The notes beneath the pieces are model-generated. The model worked only from the letters and a program-made list of their open reading frames with translations, made no database searches and was not told the origin of the DNA. 64,000 bases of DNA, taken from positions 36,009 through 100,008 of the forward strand of contig SHAP01000008.1 of the NCBI GenBank assembly GCA_004213555.1, given 5' to 3'. The translations under genes and the position numbers were made by a program. The DNA comes from Phycisphaeraceae bacterium. GTDB lineage: Bacteria > Planctomycetota > Phycisphaerae > Phycisphaerales > SM1A02. Within the stretch, counting starts at the first letter, position 1, and each line of letters opens with the position of its first letter. Positions 1 to 8,153 of the stretch are shown here, in pieces.

Positions 1-2
1 TC

Positions 3-359
3 GCCGCCGCCTTCACCGGGCCGGGGGCTCCAATTGTCCCTCAAGAGGCCATCCCGGGAACCATTCTGCTTTTCCTGCTCTTCGCTGGTGGTGGCATTGT
101 GGGCGGCCGCGCGCTCCGTCACGCCCAACAACGGTTGCTGGTGCTGGAAGATGTGGTGGCCGAAGGCCCATCTCACCGTCGGGTGACCATTGCCATCGGC
201 AGTGAGGGCATTCTCGAATCCGATGCCCATCCAGTTGGCAAGGCTCGGTTCTCTGAAGGCGCACGCGATGTCCGAGCACGAGATGGATTTATCAATGCGG
301 GGGCTCGAATCCGCGTCGTCAAAGTGGGCTTTGAACCCGTTGTGGAGATTGTTGAATGA
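3..359 (+). CDS. NfeD-family membrane protein, C-terminal part (5' end outside window)
   Basis: The reading frame is open from the first bases of the window, so the N-terminus is missing. About 118 residues are visible. A hydrophobic segment (GTILLFLLFAGGGIV, about residues 20-34) is followed by an NfeD C-terminal OB-fold-like part, seen in GSEGILESDAHPVGKARF, then 'DVRARDGFINAGARIRVVKV'. NfeD proteins accompany flotillin/stomatin-type scaffold proteins in the membrane. The stop overlaps the start of the next NfeD gene (ATGA), and floA follows that one, so this is the first visible member of an nfeD-nfeD-floA operon. Whether the missing part carries a ClpP-like protease domain (long NfeD) cannot be told. 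Confidence 0.75.
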   Translation, partial: AAAFTGPGAPIVPQEAIPGTILLFLLFAGGGIVGGRALRHAQQRLLVLEDVVAEGPSHRRVTIAIGSEGILESDAHPVGKARFSEGARDVRARDGFINAGARIRVVKVGFEPVVEIVE

Positions 360-931
360 TGATGGACCACTTCATGTTGGCAGCTGCAGTTTCGGATGGC
401 CTGGTCCTGGGCATCATTTTGTTGGTTCTCGCCGCAGGGCTGATCGCCAGTGAACTCGTGATTCCTTCGGGTGGGCTGTTGACCATTGGCGGCGCTGCGG
501 CGGCCATTGCGGCTGTCGTGGTGCTGTGGAATGAAGACACCACGCTGGGGGTCAGTGCGGCCGCTTTGGTGCTCTTCGGATTCCCCATCGGCGGCTACCT
601 TCTCTTCAATTGGTTCATCACAACCAAATCAGGCGGCCGGTTTGTGCTGGGCGGATCCGAGGATGGGCGCGGTACCGACGAGTTCCAAGCCAAAGAAGCC
701 GAAACCGCCCGGCAAGCCAAACACCATGCTCTGAAAGAGATGATTGGTCAGCGGGGGCTCACCGTCACCGAACTTCGGCCAGTGGGACGCATCGAAGTGA
801 ACGGAGAACGCCTCGAAGCCATTTCAGAGTCTGGAATCATCGAAGCGGGCATCCCAATTCAAATCGTGAACGCTTACGACGCACAACTTAAGGTTCGTCC
901 GGTACCCTCCGGACAGGAGAACGCTTTATGA
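356..931 (+). CDS. Short NfeD-family protein
   Basis: This 191-residue protein has three hydrophobic segments in its first 90 residues ([57 protein letters not shown]). A charged linker follows, then a C-terminal NfeD OB-fold (about residues 128-185: [23 protein letters not shown]...[15 protein letters not shown]). The LRPVGR-V-NGER pattern is typical of the NfeD C-terminal domain. The short form without a protease domain is usually coded next to flotillin-like proteins and is thought to work with them in membrane microdomains. It overlaps the preceding NfeD gene by 4 bases and floA by 4 bases, which implies translational coupling. Confidence 0.85.
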   Translation: MMMDHFMLAAAVSDGLVLGIILLVLAAGLIASELVIPSGGLLTIGGAAAAIAAVVVLWNEDTTLGVSAAALVLFGFPIGGYLLFNWFITTKSGGRFVLGGSEDGRGTDEFQAKEAETARQAKHHALKEMIGQRGLTVTELRPVGRIEVNGERLEAISESGIIEAGIPIQIVNAYDAQLKVRPVPSGQENAL

Positions 932-1941
932 ACCCTCTCTTGATCATCCTCGGCGTCATCGGCGGCATCTTTGCCCTGGTGATCTTTGGCCTCGCCTTCA
1001 ACATCATTGGCCTCTGGTTCCAGTCCGTGGTCTCCGGCGCGAAGTCAGGTCTGTTCGACCTCATCATGATGCGCTTTCGGAAAGTCAATCCACGAATCAT
1101 TGTGGTCAATCGAATCACTGCCAAAAAAGCGGGCATCGACATCCCCACCGATTGGCTGGAAGCCCACTTCTTGGCTGGGGGACGTGTCGGCAACGTGGTG
1201 TTGGCCATGATCGCGGCCGAAAAAGCAGGGATCGATCTGGCTTGGGATCGAGCGACCGCCATCGACTTGGCGGGCCGAGACATCCTTGACGCCGTTCGCG
1301 CATCGGTTGATCCTCGCGTCATCGACTGCCCCAACCCTGATGTTGGCAAGGCCACCATTGATGCCGTGGCCATGGACGGTATTCAGCTGAAGGCCCGCGC
1401 TCGAGTGACCGTGCGGACCAACATCGACCGCCTGGTCGGTGGTGCAACCGAAGAGACCATCATCGCTCGGGTGGGCGAAGGCATCGTGTCCGCCATCGGC
1501 TCGGCCGAAACCCACAAGGAGGTGCTCGAAAACCCCGACCGCATTTCCAAAGCTGTGCTGGGGAAAGGTCTCGATACGGGCACCGCGTTCGAAATTCTCT
1601 CCATTGACATTGCGGACATCGATGTGGGCCAAAATATTGGTGCTCACCTGCGCAACGAACAAGCCGAAGCAGACAAAAAGATGTTCCAAGCAGAAGCAGA
1701 GAAACGCCGAGCGTTGGCCGTCGCCCATGCGGCCGAACACAGTGCTGATGTCGAAAAAAACCGAGCCCTGGTGGTCCTCGCCGAGGCCGATGTACCCAAA
1801 GCCATGGCAGAAGCCCTAAAAAATGGCAACCTCGGCGCGATGGACTGGTATCGCATGCAGAACATTGATTCGGACACCCGAATGCGATCCAGCATCGCCG
1901 GTGATCTACCAGGCAGCTCCGAGTCAGGGCAAGGAAGCTGA
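928..1941 (+). CDS. floA: Flotillin-like protein FloA
   Basis: This 337-residue protein matches the FloA (YqfA, UPF0365) family in length and order. It has an N-terminal membrane hairpin ([28 protein letters not shown]), then an SPFH-like region with the family-typical [17 protein letters not shown] and '[22 protein letters not shown]', then '[21 protein letters not shown]', which is coiled-coil forming. FloA oligomerises on the inner face of the membrane and organises microdomains. The start ATG overlaps the upstream NfeD stop. The glycosyltransferase that follows begins within or just after the 3' end, so the genes are probably co-transcribed. Confidence 0.93.
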   Translation: MNPLLIILGVIGGIFALVIFGLAFNIIGLWFQSVVSGAKSGLFDLIMMRFRKVNPRIIVVNRITAKKAGIDIPTDWLEAHFLAGGRVGNVVLAMIAAEKAGIDLAWDRATAIDLAGRDILDAVRASVDPRVIDCPNPDVGKATIDAVAMDGIQLKARARVTVRTNIDRLVGGATEETIIARVGEGIVSAIGSAETHKEVLENPDRISKAVLGKGLDTGTAFEILSIDIADIDVGQNIGAHLRNEQAEADKKMFQAEAEKRRALAVAHAAEHSADVEKNRALVVLAEADVPKAMAEALKNGNLGAMDWYRMQNIDSDTRMRSSIAGDLPGSSESGQGS

Positions 1942-1954
1942 CGCTTCGGTTTCT

Positions 1955-2683
1955 GTGCCCACGCTGCACGTCGTCATCCCCGTCTTCAATGAGGCGGAAA
2001 CCTTGGCCACCATCCTTGATCGGGTTCAGGCTGTTTCGTTGCCTGCCCCTTGGCGACTCAATATCACTCTGGTGGACGATGGCTCCAGTCCCAAGTTCGC
2101 CGAGATGCTGCAGGAAACCGTCGCCCATCGAACGCTTCATCTGATCCGACACGAGCAGAACCAGGGCAAAGGAGCAGCCCTCCGCACGGGGTTCGACGCC
2201 GTGCTCCTGCGCGGACAAGAAGGCGATGCGGTGGTGGTGCAAGATGCTGATTTGGAATACGACCCCAACGACCTGACAACCCTGCTGGAACCAATTCGGC
2301 AGGGCAACGCAGATGCGGTGGTGGGCACGCGGTGGGGCGACCATTACCGCATCCAAGGCTTCTGGCCGCGCCTGCACCGGATGATCAATGGACTGCTGAC
2401 GATTTTGTCGAATCGACTCACGGGCCTTCGTTTGACAGACATGGAATGCTGCCAAAAGATGCTCACCATGCCGACACTTCGCATCGTCCGTCCTCACCTC
2501 ACCGAAGATCGCTTTGGCGTTGAACCACAACTCATCGCAGCCTTGGCGGCATACCGGGTTGACCTGCGAGAAATTCCTGTGTCATACCGGCCGCGGAGCA
2601 CAAGTGAGGGGAAGAAAATTGGGTGGAAAGATGGGGTCCGCGCCCTTCTGGTTATTGCCCGCGGCGTGCGGAAGTCAGCATGA
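1955..2683 (+). CDS. Family 2 glycosyltransferase, DPM1/dolichyl-phosphate-glucosyltransferase-like
   Basis: A GT-A fold transferase of about 242 residues. The nucleotide-sugar-binding start VVIPVFNEAETL is followed by LVDDGS and by VVQDADLEYDP, where DAD is the metal-binding DxD. DMECCQKML and EPQLIAALAAY match the C-terminal part of polyprenyl-phosphate glycosyltransferases. It probably transfers a sugar to a polyprenyl phosphate at the inner membrane face; donor and acceptor are unknown. I prefer the GTG at 1955 because the conserved domain begins four residues later and it lies just past the floA stop. A GTG at 1901 or an upstream start at 1823 would overlap floA. The stop overlaps the next gene (ATGA), which encodes a flippase-like membrane protein. 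Confidence 0.85.
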   Translation: MPTLHVVIPVFNEAETLATILDRVQAVSLPAPWRLNITLVDDGSSPKFAEMLQETVAHRTLHLIRHEQNQGKGAALRTGFDAVLLRGQEGDAVVVQDADLEYDPNDLTTLLEPIRQGNADAVVGTRWGDHYRIQGFWPRLHRMINGLLTILSNRLTGLRLTDMECCQKMLTMPTLRIVRPHLTEDRFGVEPQLIAALAAYRVDLREIPVSYRPRSTSEGKKIGWKDGVRALLVIARGVRKSA

Positions 2684-3600
2684 CCAACGTGTTGGTTTCA
2701 CGCTCGTGGATTTGGCAAATTGTGGGGTTCAGCCTTGGCGTGTGGCTCCTCTGGACTGTACTTCAAGGTGCGGCACAAGCAGGAGATTTCTCCGCTCTGC
2801 GTGACGCTGATCCAATGTTGCTTGTCTTGATGCTGGTCTTGTCTTTGGCCTCGAGCGTGTGCAATGCAGCACTGTTCACTTTGGTCAGCCGACCACTGCA
2901 GCACCAGCCCTCACTCTCTCTGCAACGCATGGTGCCGCTGAACTTCAGTTGTGGCGCACTCAACTACGCCCCTTTCCGATTGGGCGCACTGACGCGAGTC
3001 GCGTGGCACATCCGTGTGGATGGCATGAATGCCTCCCGCGTTTCCGCGCTGATGGCCATGGCGGGAGGTTGGTACCTGCTTGTGGGTTTGACGGCGTTCG
3101 GAGCGTTCTGGCTGCGGCCTTCGGCCGATTGGGGAACGTTGGGCCTTGGGTTGCTTTTGCTTCCGGCGGGCTGGGCCCTCGGTCGAATGGGCATCGCCAA
3201 GTTGCCCGGAGGTTTGTTCCGCGAAGCACGCCCCATGTTGAACAATCCCCGGGCCTCGTTGGAATGCGCTGGCTTACGAATTTTGGACTTGATGTGCTTC
3301 ACCGGTCGTTTGCTGGTCGGCGCACGTATTTTAAATATTGAACTTGGGTTGGCCGAAGGGGTGCTGCTTGCGGTGGTGGCCACCTTTGCCAGCTTGGTTC
3401 CGTTCGGTCGCTTGGGATTCCGCGAAGCCGGTGTCGCGGGCGCGGCCGGCGCGATTGGAAGCATCGACCCTGGGCTGCGAGATCAACTTTCGCTTCTGGA
3501 CTCCGCCGCCGAAGCAGCCGCCTATGTTCCGTTGGGACTGGTGCTTTCGGTTCTTTGGCTCCGCCCTCACTTCAAACGGGTACAGTCAAAATCATGTTGA
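2680..3600 (+). CDS. UPF0104/lysylphosphatidylglycerol synthase-type integral membrane protein
   Basis: About 306 residues with roughly seven or eight hydrophobic helices. It carries the family-type features: a conserved region around NFSCGALNYAPFRLGALTRVAW and a C-terminal VPFGRLGFREAGVAG, which resembles the 'P.GlGv.E' motif of UPF0104 (YbhN/AglD-type) proteins. Relatives act as membrane components of lipid or polyprenyl-sugar handling. I infer that it works with the upstream glycosyltransferase, with which it overlaps by four bases. The ATG at 2680 is chosen because of this ATGA overlap; an upstream start at 2623 would run deep into the glycosyltransferase. Its own stop overlaps the next gene. 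Confidence 0.7.
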   Translation: MTNVLVSRSWIWQIVGFSLGVWLLWTVLQGAAQAGDFSALRDADPMLLVLMLVLSLASSVCNAALFTLVSRPLQHQPSLSLQRMVPLNFSCGALNYAPFRLGALTRVAWHIRVDGMNASRVSALMAMAGGWYLLVGLTAFGAFWLRPSADWGTLGLGLLLLPAGWALGRMGIAKLPGGLFREARPMLNNPRASLECAGLRILDLMCFTGRLLVGARILNIELGLAEGVLLAVVATFASLVPFGRLGFREAGVAGAAGAIGSIDPGLRDQLSLLDSAAEAAAYVPLGLVLSVLWLRPHFKRVQSKSC

Positions 3601-4193
3601 CGGCTCGAGTTTGCCGCTGCGGCAAAGATGTCACCCGTGCAAGCCTGCCCACGCCTTTACGGGGAGTTGTCGCCTGTCCGGTGTGCGGCCGAGGGGTGCT
3701 GGACCAAGACGATCGCAGTCGCGTGGCGTGGCGACGGGCTCGAAAAGTCGATGCCAGTCTGACCCGATTCGTGCTGCAACTGCATGCCCTGCCCATGGCT
3801 TTTTTGGCCCTCGATGACGCTGGCCAAGGTCTTGAGCAATTTGCCCGCAACAAAGACGCAAGCGTGCTGTTGCTCCCGCTGGTTTGGTGCGGTTTTGCTG
3901 GTGCGTGGACCCACTTCGGTTTGGGGCATCTTCGTCTTCGCACCCGCGTTGGATTTTGGGCCTCCATTTGGTTCTTCACCTTGGCCTGCGGATGGTTTCT
4001 CAACGAGCTTGATCCCGGCCATTCGACGCTCTTCCACCTGAAACCTCATTTGATGAATGCTGGTGCTGGCATGTTCGCGCTTCTCGTGGGCTGGCCCATT
4101 GCGCAAATTCTTGAATCCGTGTGGCAAGGCTTCCGGCGTGGAAGACGCCGCAAGAAGCGAGAACAATGGCGACGCTGGGGAGTTGCATGGTGA
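3594..4193 (+). CDS. Small zinc-ribbon membrane protein of unknown function
   Basis: About 199 residues. The N-terminus carries a possible metal site, CRC followed about 20 residues later by CPVCGRG, then a basic linker. Three hydrophobic segments follow (VLLLPLVWCGFAGAWTHFG, VGFWASIWFFTLACGWFL, MFALLVGWPIAQILESV) and then a very basic tail (RRGRRRKKREQWRR), so the tail is predicted to be cytoplasmic. No enzymatic motif is visible. The ATG at 3594 overlaps the previous stop (ATGTTGA). It sits in a tight run of small membrane proteins behind the floA/glycosyltransferase block. Confidence 0.65.
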   Translation: MLTARVCRCGKDVTRASLPTPLRGVVACPVCGRGVLDQDDRSRVAWRRARKVDASLTRFVLQLHALPMAFLALDDAGQGLEQFARNKDASVLLLPLVWCGFAGAWTHFGLGHLRLRTRVGFWASIWFFTLACGWFLNELDPGHSTLFHLKPHLMNAGAGMFALLVGWPIAQILESVWQGFRRGRRRKKREQWRRWGVAW

Positions 4194-5131
4194 ACGAAGC
4201 GTCATCCATCACCACGGAAACAACTGAATTCGTATTGGAAGGACATCGTCCCTGCCAACACTGCGGCTACGACTTGGTCGGTACCCCAATTGAACACGCG
4301 CGGGACCTTGATCTCGCGGTCATTCGCTGCCCGGAGTGTGGACACCTGAACCCACTCATCGGAACACCGCCGCTTGGGCCGTTTGCCCAACGGGCCGCGA
4401 CGGCCGGTACGTTGGTTCGGCTGCTGTTGATTGGACTTGCCGCGATTTTTCTTTGGAACGTCGCCTTTTTCTCGGTGGAAGCGATGGGCGAAAGCGTGTT
4501 TCGCAGTCAGGTCAACGATGGCCTTCTCGCGTTCTTCGAGAGCACCGGAAACACCCCAGAGGAGCAGCGAGCGCTGGAAGCTGTCCAAGAAGACGATTCC
4601 ACTTTGGCCGACGTCGTCACCGTCGTGACGTTGTATCAAGACCGCGCTGACTTCACGCACAACTTCGCAAACCTCTTTCAATCGCAAATCAAAGACCTGT
4701 TGGGCATCGCTTGCATACTTGGCTTCACTTGGTCATGGCTTCTCTTGCCCCAAGGTGGAAGGCGGGCAGCAATCTTGACCCTCTTCGTTGGCGTGCTTGC
4801 CGCCGGAGCCGGTGTCGCCTCCACGTATGCAAACAGTCCACTGAGCCTGCCGGCACAAGATCCGGGGACCATTGCCGCTTATGGCCCTGACAATTCCCTG
4901 TCGTTCGTCGTAGAGGCCAGTGTGGAACGGATATATGCCCTCCCTGGGGCTGTATTCGTCGTGGCCACCTTGGTGGTTTCAAGCATGCTTGCTCGACCTC
5001 TTGCCAGAAGGGCTTTTCAACTCTTGGTGCCAACAGAACATCTTTCCGGTGTGGAGCTGCTCTGGACCGCCGACGGGTTGCCGATGCCCTCCCCTCCTGC
5101 AACCAAAGAGCCATCTGTGGTGAACTCTTGA
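4187..5131 (+). CDS. Zinc-ribbon plus multi-TM membrane protein (paralogue of the next gene)
   Basis: About 314 residues. A planctomycete-style N-terminal double zinc ribbon (CQHCGYDLVG about residue 23, then CPECGHLNP) is followed by about four hydrophobic helices (LVRLLLIGLAAIFLWNVAFF, LLGIACILGFTWSWLLLP, ILTLFVGVLAAGAGVAST, ALPGAVFVVATLVVSSML). The C-terminal tail, ARPLARRAFQLLVP then ELLWTADGLPMP, matches the tail of the next gene's product, so the two are diverged tandem paralogues. Function is unknown. The ATG at 4187 is chosen for its overlap with the preceding stop; an ATG at 4166 is the alternative. Confidence 0.65.
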   Translation: MVNEASSITTETTEFVLEGHRPCQHCGYDLVGTPIEHARDLDLAVIRCPECGHLNPLIGTPPLGPFAQRAATAGTLVRLLLIGLAAIFLWNVAFFSVEAMGESVFRSQVNDGLLAFFESTGNTPEEQRALEAVQEDDSTLADVVTVVTLYQDRADFTHNFANLFQSQIKDLLGIACILGFTWSWLLLPQGGRRAAILTLFVGVLAAGAGVASTYANSPLSLPAQDPGTIAAYGPDNSLSFVVEASVERIYALPGAVFVVATLVVSSMLARPLARRAFQLLVPTEHLSGVELLWTADGLPMPSPPATKEPSVVNS

Positions 5132-5730
5132 TGGTTGCCACGTCCGAACAAAACGATCAGACCAAGGGCCTCGAAAACTGGAAGTATCACGACGATATTT
5201 TTCCAATGGTTGCTCAGAACCGGCTGTGGAACACGTGGAAATTGTTTGAAGCTTGGCTCCGAATTTTGCAGCTTATTGCCCTGCTTGGTGTCTTGGGCGT
5301 ATCGGTGGTGTCCTTTCCCGAAGTCATGCGCGGTTTGGAGCAACTCAATCTCTATCAACACGCACCCGCGTTGACCGACTTCCAAGACTGGCTTCTTCTG
5401 GCTTTCCTGCCCTGCTTTGTTTTTGGCGGGACTTCTGGCGTGATGTTGAGCTTGATCTGTTTGCCCGCGAGTCGAAGACGTGCGTTGGTCGTCGGCTTTG
5501 GCATCAGTGTTGCGACCACGGGATGGCTCTATGTCACCACTGCACCTCAGAACGGTTTGGGGGGATCATTCGGTTTGACCACAGGAATGATGAGCGCCAT
5601 CTGGGTTGCCCGACCGATGAGCCGTGCTTTGGTGCGACTGCTTCTGCCCCCCGCCTCACGCTGGCACATCGCTTGGTTGTGGACCGCCGACGGACTGCGT
5701 GTCCCGGGGGCTCAACGCAATTCGTCTTGA
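5131..5730 (+). CDS. Multi-TM membrane protein, paralogue lacking the zinc ribbon
   Basis: About 199 residues with four hydrophobic segments (ILQLIALLGVLGVSVVSF, WLLLAFLPCFVFGGTSGVML, LVVGFGISVATTGWLYVTT, FGLTTGMMSAIWVA). The C-terminus ARPMSRALVRLLLPP then WLWTADGLRVP parallels the upstream protein (ARPLARRAFQLLVP, ELLWTADGLPMP). This implies duplication followed by loss or gain of the N-terminal zinc ribbon. The start ATG overlaps the previous stop (TGATG). The 3' end overlaps the convergent GH15 gene by about 19 bases. No function can be assigned. Confidence 0.65.
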   Translation: MVATSEQNDQTKGLENWKYHDDIFPMVAQNRLWNTWKLFEAWLRILQLIALLGVLGVSVVSFPEVMRGLEQLNLYQHAPALTDFQDWLLLAFLPCFVFGGTSGVMLSLICLPASRRRALVVGFGISVATTGWLYVTTAPQNGLGGSFGLTTGMMSAIWVARPMSRALVRLLLPPASRWHIAWLWTADGLRVPGAQRNSS

Positions 5731-7727
5731 CGAGCGAGACCAGCCACCACCCCGGATGGCTTCCCGCTCAGTTCGGCGTGCTTCAGAAGCCAACGCAGGA
5801 CGGTGGTGACGACAACTGCGTGTGACCATGTCAAAGGAGAAACCGAAACCGGATCGCCATTGTGTGGATGCACCTGTTCGGGCAGGACCCCTGAAGGTCG
5901 AGCCCGCTGGCCCACCCAATCGAACACTTCGAGGACCCGATTGAGTTCATCCAGTGTGGTGGCGGTTTCAATGTCATGCAACGCCACCCACAAGGTGCAG
6001 ATGATCCACGGGTTGCCAGGAACACGCTCAAGATCCTGATGCTCGATGCGGTGGTAGTAGTCCCTTTGGTAGCGGGCCACTCCACCGATGGGGGTTTTCA
6101 CCGTGAGATGATCACGCACCGCTTGCATGTCGGCGACCACTCGCGGATCGTTGGCGGGCAGGGCGTTGAAGAGGAAAATCCCATGGTTGGCCGCATCCAC
6201 TGTCATGTCCAACCGGTAATCCCCTTGCTCGGTCGGGACGGCCATACGAGCAAATCTCTCATGCTCGGGGACCCACAGATACTCCAGCATCGCGTCGGTC
6301 ATGCGACGGGCCCCGGCCAAGAAGCGCTCCTCGTGGTCCATCGCCCCCATGTCACGAGCAAACTCCGCCGCAGCCTTCAGGGCACCAATGGTGGCGGCCA
6401 CGGTGAAGGTGTGGATCCCCCGCCGTTCTTCCCACAGGTCCCAGCTGGGCTTCGGCAAGCCGTGGTGGTCTCGATGCTCCAGCAGCCAGTTCGCGCAAGG
6501 AATCACGATGGTGTTGTAGAGCGGCTTGAGAAATTCCACATCTCGGTAAATTCGAAAGTGTTCGCGCAAGGCCCACAACACCAACGCGGTTTCGTCCTGC
6601 TGCACGGCCAGCACTTGACGGCCGTCCAAGACTTCGGGGTGCCACGAAGACGCGAGGGTGCCGTTTGGATTGTATTTGTGACGAAACCAACCCGAAGGCT
6701 CCACGATGTCATCGCAGAAGCGGAAGAATGAACGAGACAGTTCCGACTGCCCCGCCAATGCCAATCCATAGGCCACCAAAGCCCCATCTCGTGGCCACAT
6801 GTACGAATAGGTGTCGCCGGCAAATGTTTGGATGTCCGAATCGTTGGCCGCCAGAATGGCGCCGCCATTGTCCACTTGGGTGCGTAGCACCAATTGCGAA
6901 CGCACGTACATGTCTCGAATGGGCTCGGGCAACGGAGAGAAATCGATTGGCTCTTTCAGCGCCCAAAGCCGCCAATAGGCTTCGGTTCGATCCATCATGC
7001 GGGGAGCGGTCTTCAGGGCAATTTTGTCATGAAGGGCCACCAACGCTTCCCGGGAATCCCCACACGCGAGCCACACTGTGGCTCGGGCCACACCTCCCGC
7101 CGGCACGTGCAGATGAAAACCAACCGTCGAATCTACGGAGCCTTGGGCAATGGGGTTGCGTGAAAGATGCCCATCCTCCGCATCACGCCAAGTGCCTTCG
7201 GCATCGCCGATACGCTTTGTTCCCGTTGTGAAGTGTTCGACGCCGTAGCGCAGCGGATCTTCGCCCGCCACCAGAAACCAACGCTGGTCTTTGTAATGCA
7301 CGACGCCCTGAAGCTCTGGATCGAAGTACGCGGTGTCACCAACCGGAGACGCATCAATTGACAGATCATGGTGTATGAAAATTCTCGCGTCACGTATTCT
7401 CCCGGTGAGATCCTCCACTTCAAAAGAACGGAACCAAACCGGGGAGTGGTAGTCCACAACATCCGAACAGCGCACGGCGATCCCCAAACCATCATGCCTC
7501 AACAAGCAATCGGTCGCGAGAGTTTCGGGCTTGTAGCGCAAGTCACGCAGCCACTCGTCATCGTCGACCCATGCAAACTCACCATCCACCCAAAATCCAA
7601 GGCGCTGCGGGTAACCCTGGGCATGGTTTGGCATGCCCACCCGGGGCCAAAAGAGGTCACGGGCTTGGTAGCGATCGTCAAACGCAACCATCAATTCGCC
7701 GTTGCCGACGGGAAGATCACGGGGCAT
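5712..7727 (-). CDS. Glycoside hydrolase family 15 (glucoamylase-like) protein
   Basis: 671 residues with the two-part GH15 layout: an N-terminal beta-sandwich (starting MPRDLPVGNGELMVAFD) and a C-terminal (alpha/alpha)6 barrel. The signature TYSYMWPRDGALVAYGLAL is followed by WDLWEERRGIHTFT, with Glu433 expected as general acid. LPEQV then PLTWSHA supplies Glu617 as the expected base. GH15 enzymes release glucose from the ends of starch, glycogen or related alpha-glucans, or cleave trehalose; the substrate cannot be told from this sequence. No signal peptide is evident, so a cytoplasmic glycogen or oligosaccharide role is likely. It lies downstream of fliN on the same strand with about 70 bases between. 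Confidence 0.9.
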   Translation of the reverse strand: MPRDLPVGNGELMVAFDDRYQARDLFWPRVGMPNHAQGYPQRLGFWVDGEFAWVDDDEWLRDLRYKPETLATDCLLRHDGLGIAVRCSDVVDYHSPVWFRSFEVEDLTGRIRDARIFIHHDLSIDASPVGDTAYFDPELQGVVHYKDQRWFLVAGEDPLRYGVEHFTTGTKRIGDAEGTWRDAEDGHLSRNPIAQGSVDSTVGFHLHVPAGGVARATVWLACGDSREALVALHDKIALKTAPRMMDRTEAYWRLWALKEPIDFSPLPEPIRDMYVRSQLVLRTQVDNGGAILAANDSDIQTFAGDTYSYMWPRDGALVAYGLALAGQSELSRSFFRFCDDIVEPSGWFRHKYNPNGTLASSWHPEVLDGRQVLAVQQDETALVLWALREHFRIYRDVEFLKPLYNTIVIPCANWLLEHRDHHGLPKPSWDLWEERRGIHTFTVAATIGALKAAAEFARDMGAMDHEERFLAGARRMTDAMLEYLWVPEHERFARMAVPTEQGDYRLDMTVDAANHGIFLFNALPANDPRVVADMQAVRDHLTVKTPIGGVARYQRDYYHRIEHQDLERVPGNPWIICTLWVALHDIETATTLDELNRVLEVFDWVGQRARPSGVLPEQVHPHNGDPVSVSPLTWSHAVVVTTVLRWLLKHAELSGKPSGVVAGLARQDELR

Positions 7728-7799
7728 GGAACAAATCTCCGAAGGGGGGTGTCGGATCCAAAGGGTTCAAAATTGTACCGCAGGTCGAATCGTTGCCAT

Positions 7800-8111
7800 T
7801 CAATCGTCGGAGTCGAGATCTTCTTCTTTGGCCAGCGCGGAGATGCGGGCGGCGGGATCCCCCACACTTGTAATTTGCACCGCCGCACGGTCTCCCAGTC
7901 GACACGCTTGTCCGGTCGCCATAGAACGGTGCCCAACCGTAACCTCAAGATCCTCATCGACCATGGTGCCCAACTCGAGAACGCTGCCCGGCAGCAGCCC
8001 ACGAACCTCATGCATGGTCATGCGTCGCTGACCGAGGACCACGCGAACGGGGACTTCCAACTGCAACAACTCATCAACGGATGGACGCATAGAAGAACTA
8101 TCGGACCTCAT
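7800..8111 (-). CDS. fliN: FliN/SpoA-domain flagellar motor switch protein
   Basis: This 103-residue protein consists mostly of a SpoA (FliN/HrcQ C-ring) domain. It begins ELLQLEVPVRVVLGQRRMTM and continues to GSVLELGTMVDEDLEV and GDRAAVQITSV. In flagellated bacteria FliN forms the distal C-ring where switching and export-apparatus docking occur. No other flagellar gene is in the window, so it stands alone between a cytochrome and a glycosidase gene. It could therefore be an orphan SpoA protein, but length and motif spacing fit FliN. Confidence 0.8.
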   Translation of the reverse strand: MRSDSSSMRPSVDELLQLEVPVRVVLGQRRMTMHEVRGLLPGSVLELGTMVDEDLEVTVGHRSMATGQACRLGDRAAVQITSVGDPAARISALAKEEDLDSDD

Positions 8112-8153
8112 CTTGGTGACACTGCACTTTTTTCAGCAGAACTTGCGCTTCTC

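Noticed and set aside
1460..2530. 356-codon minus-strand frame opposite floA and the glycosyltransferase
   Set aside because: It overlaps two genes with strong family evidence and its translation shows no recognisable domain.
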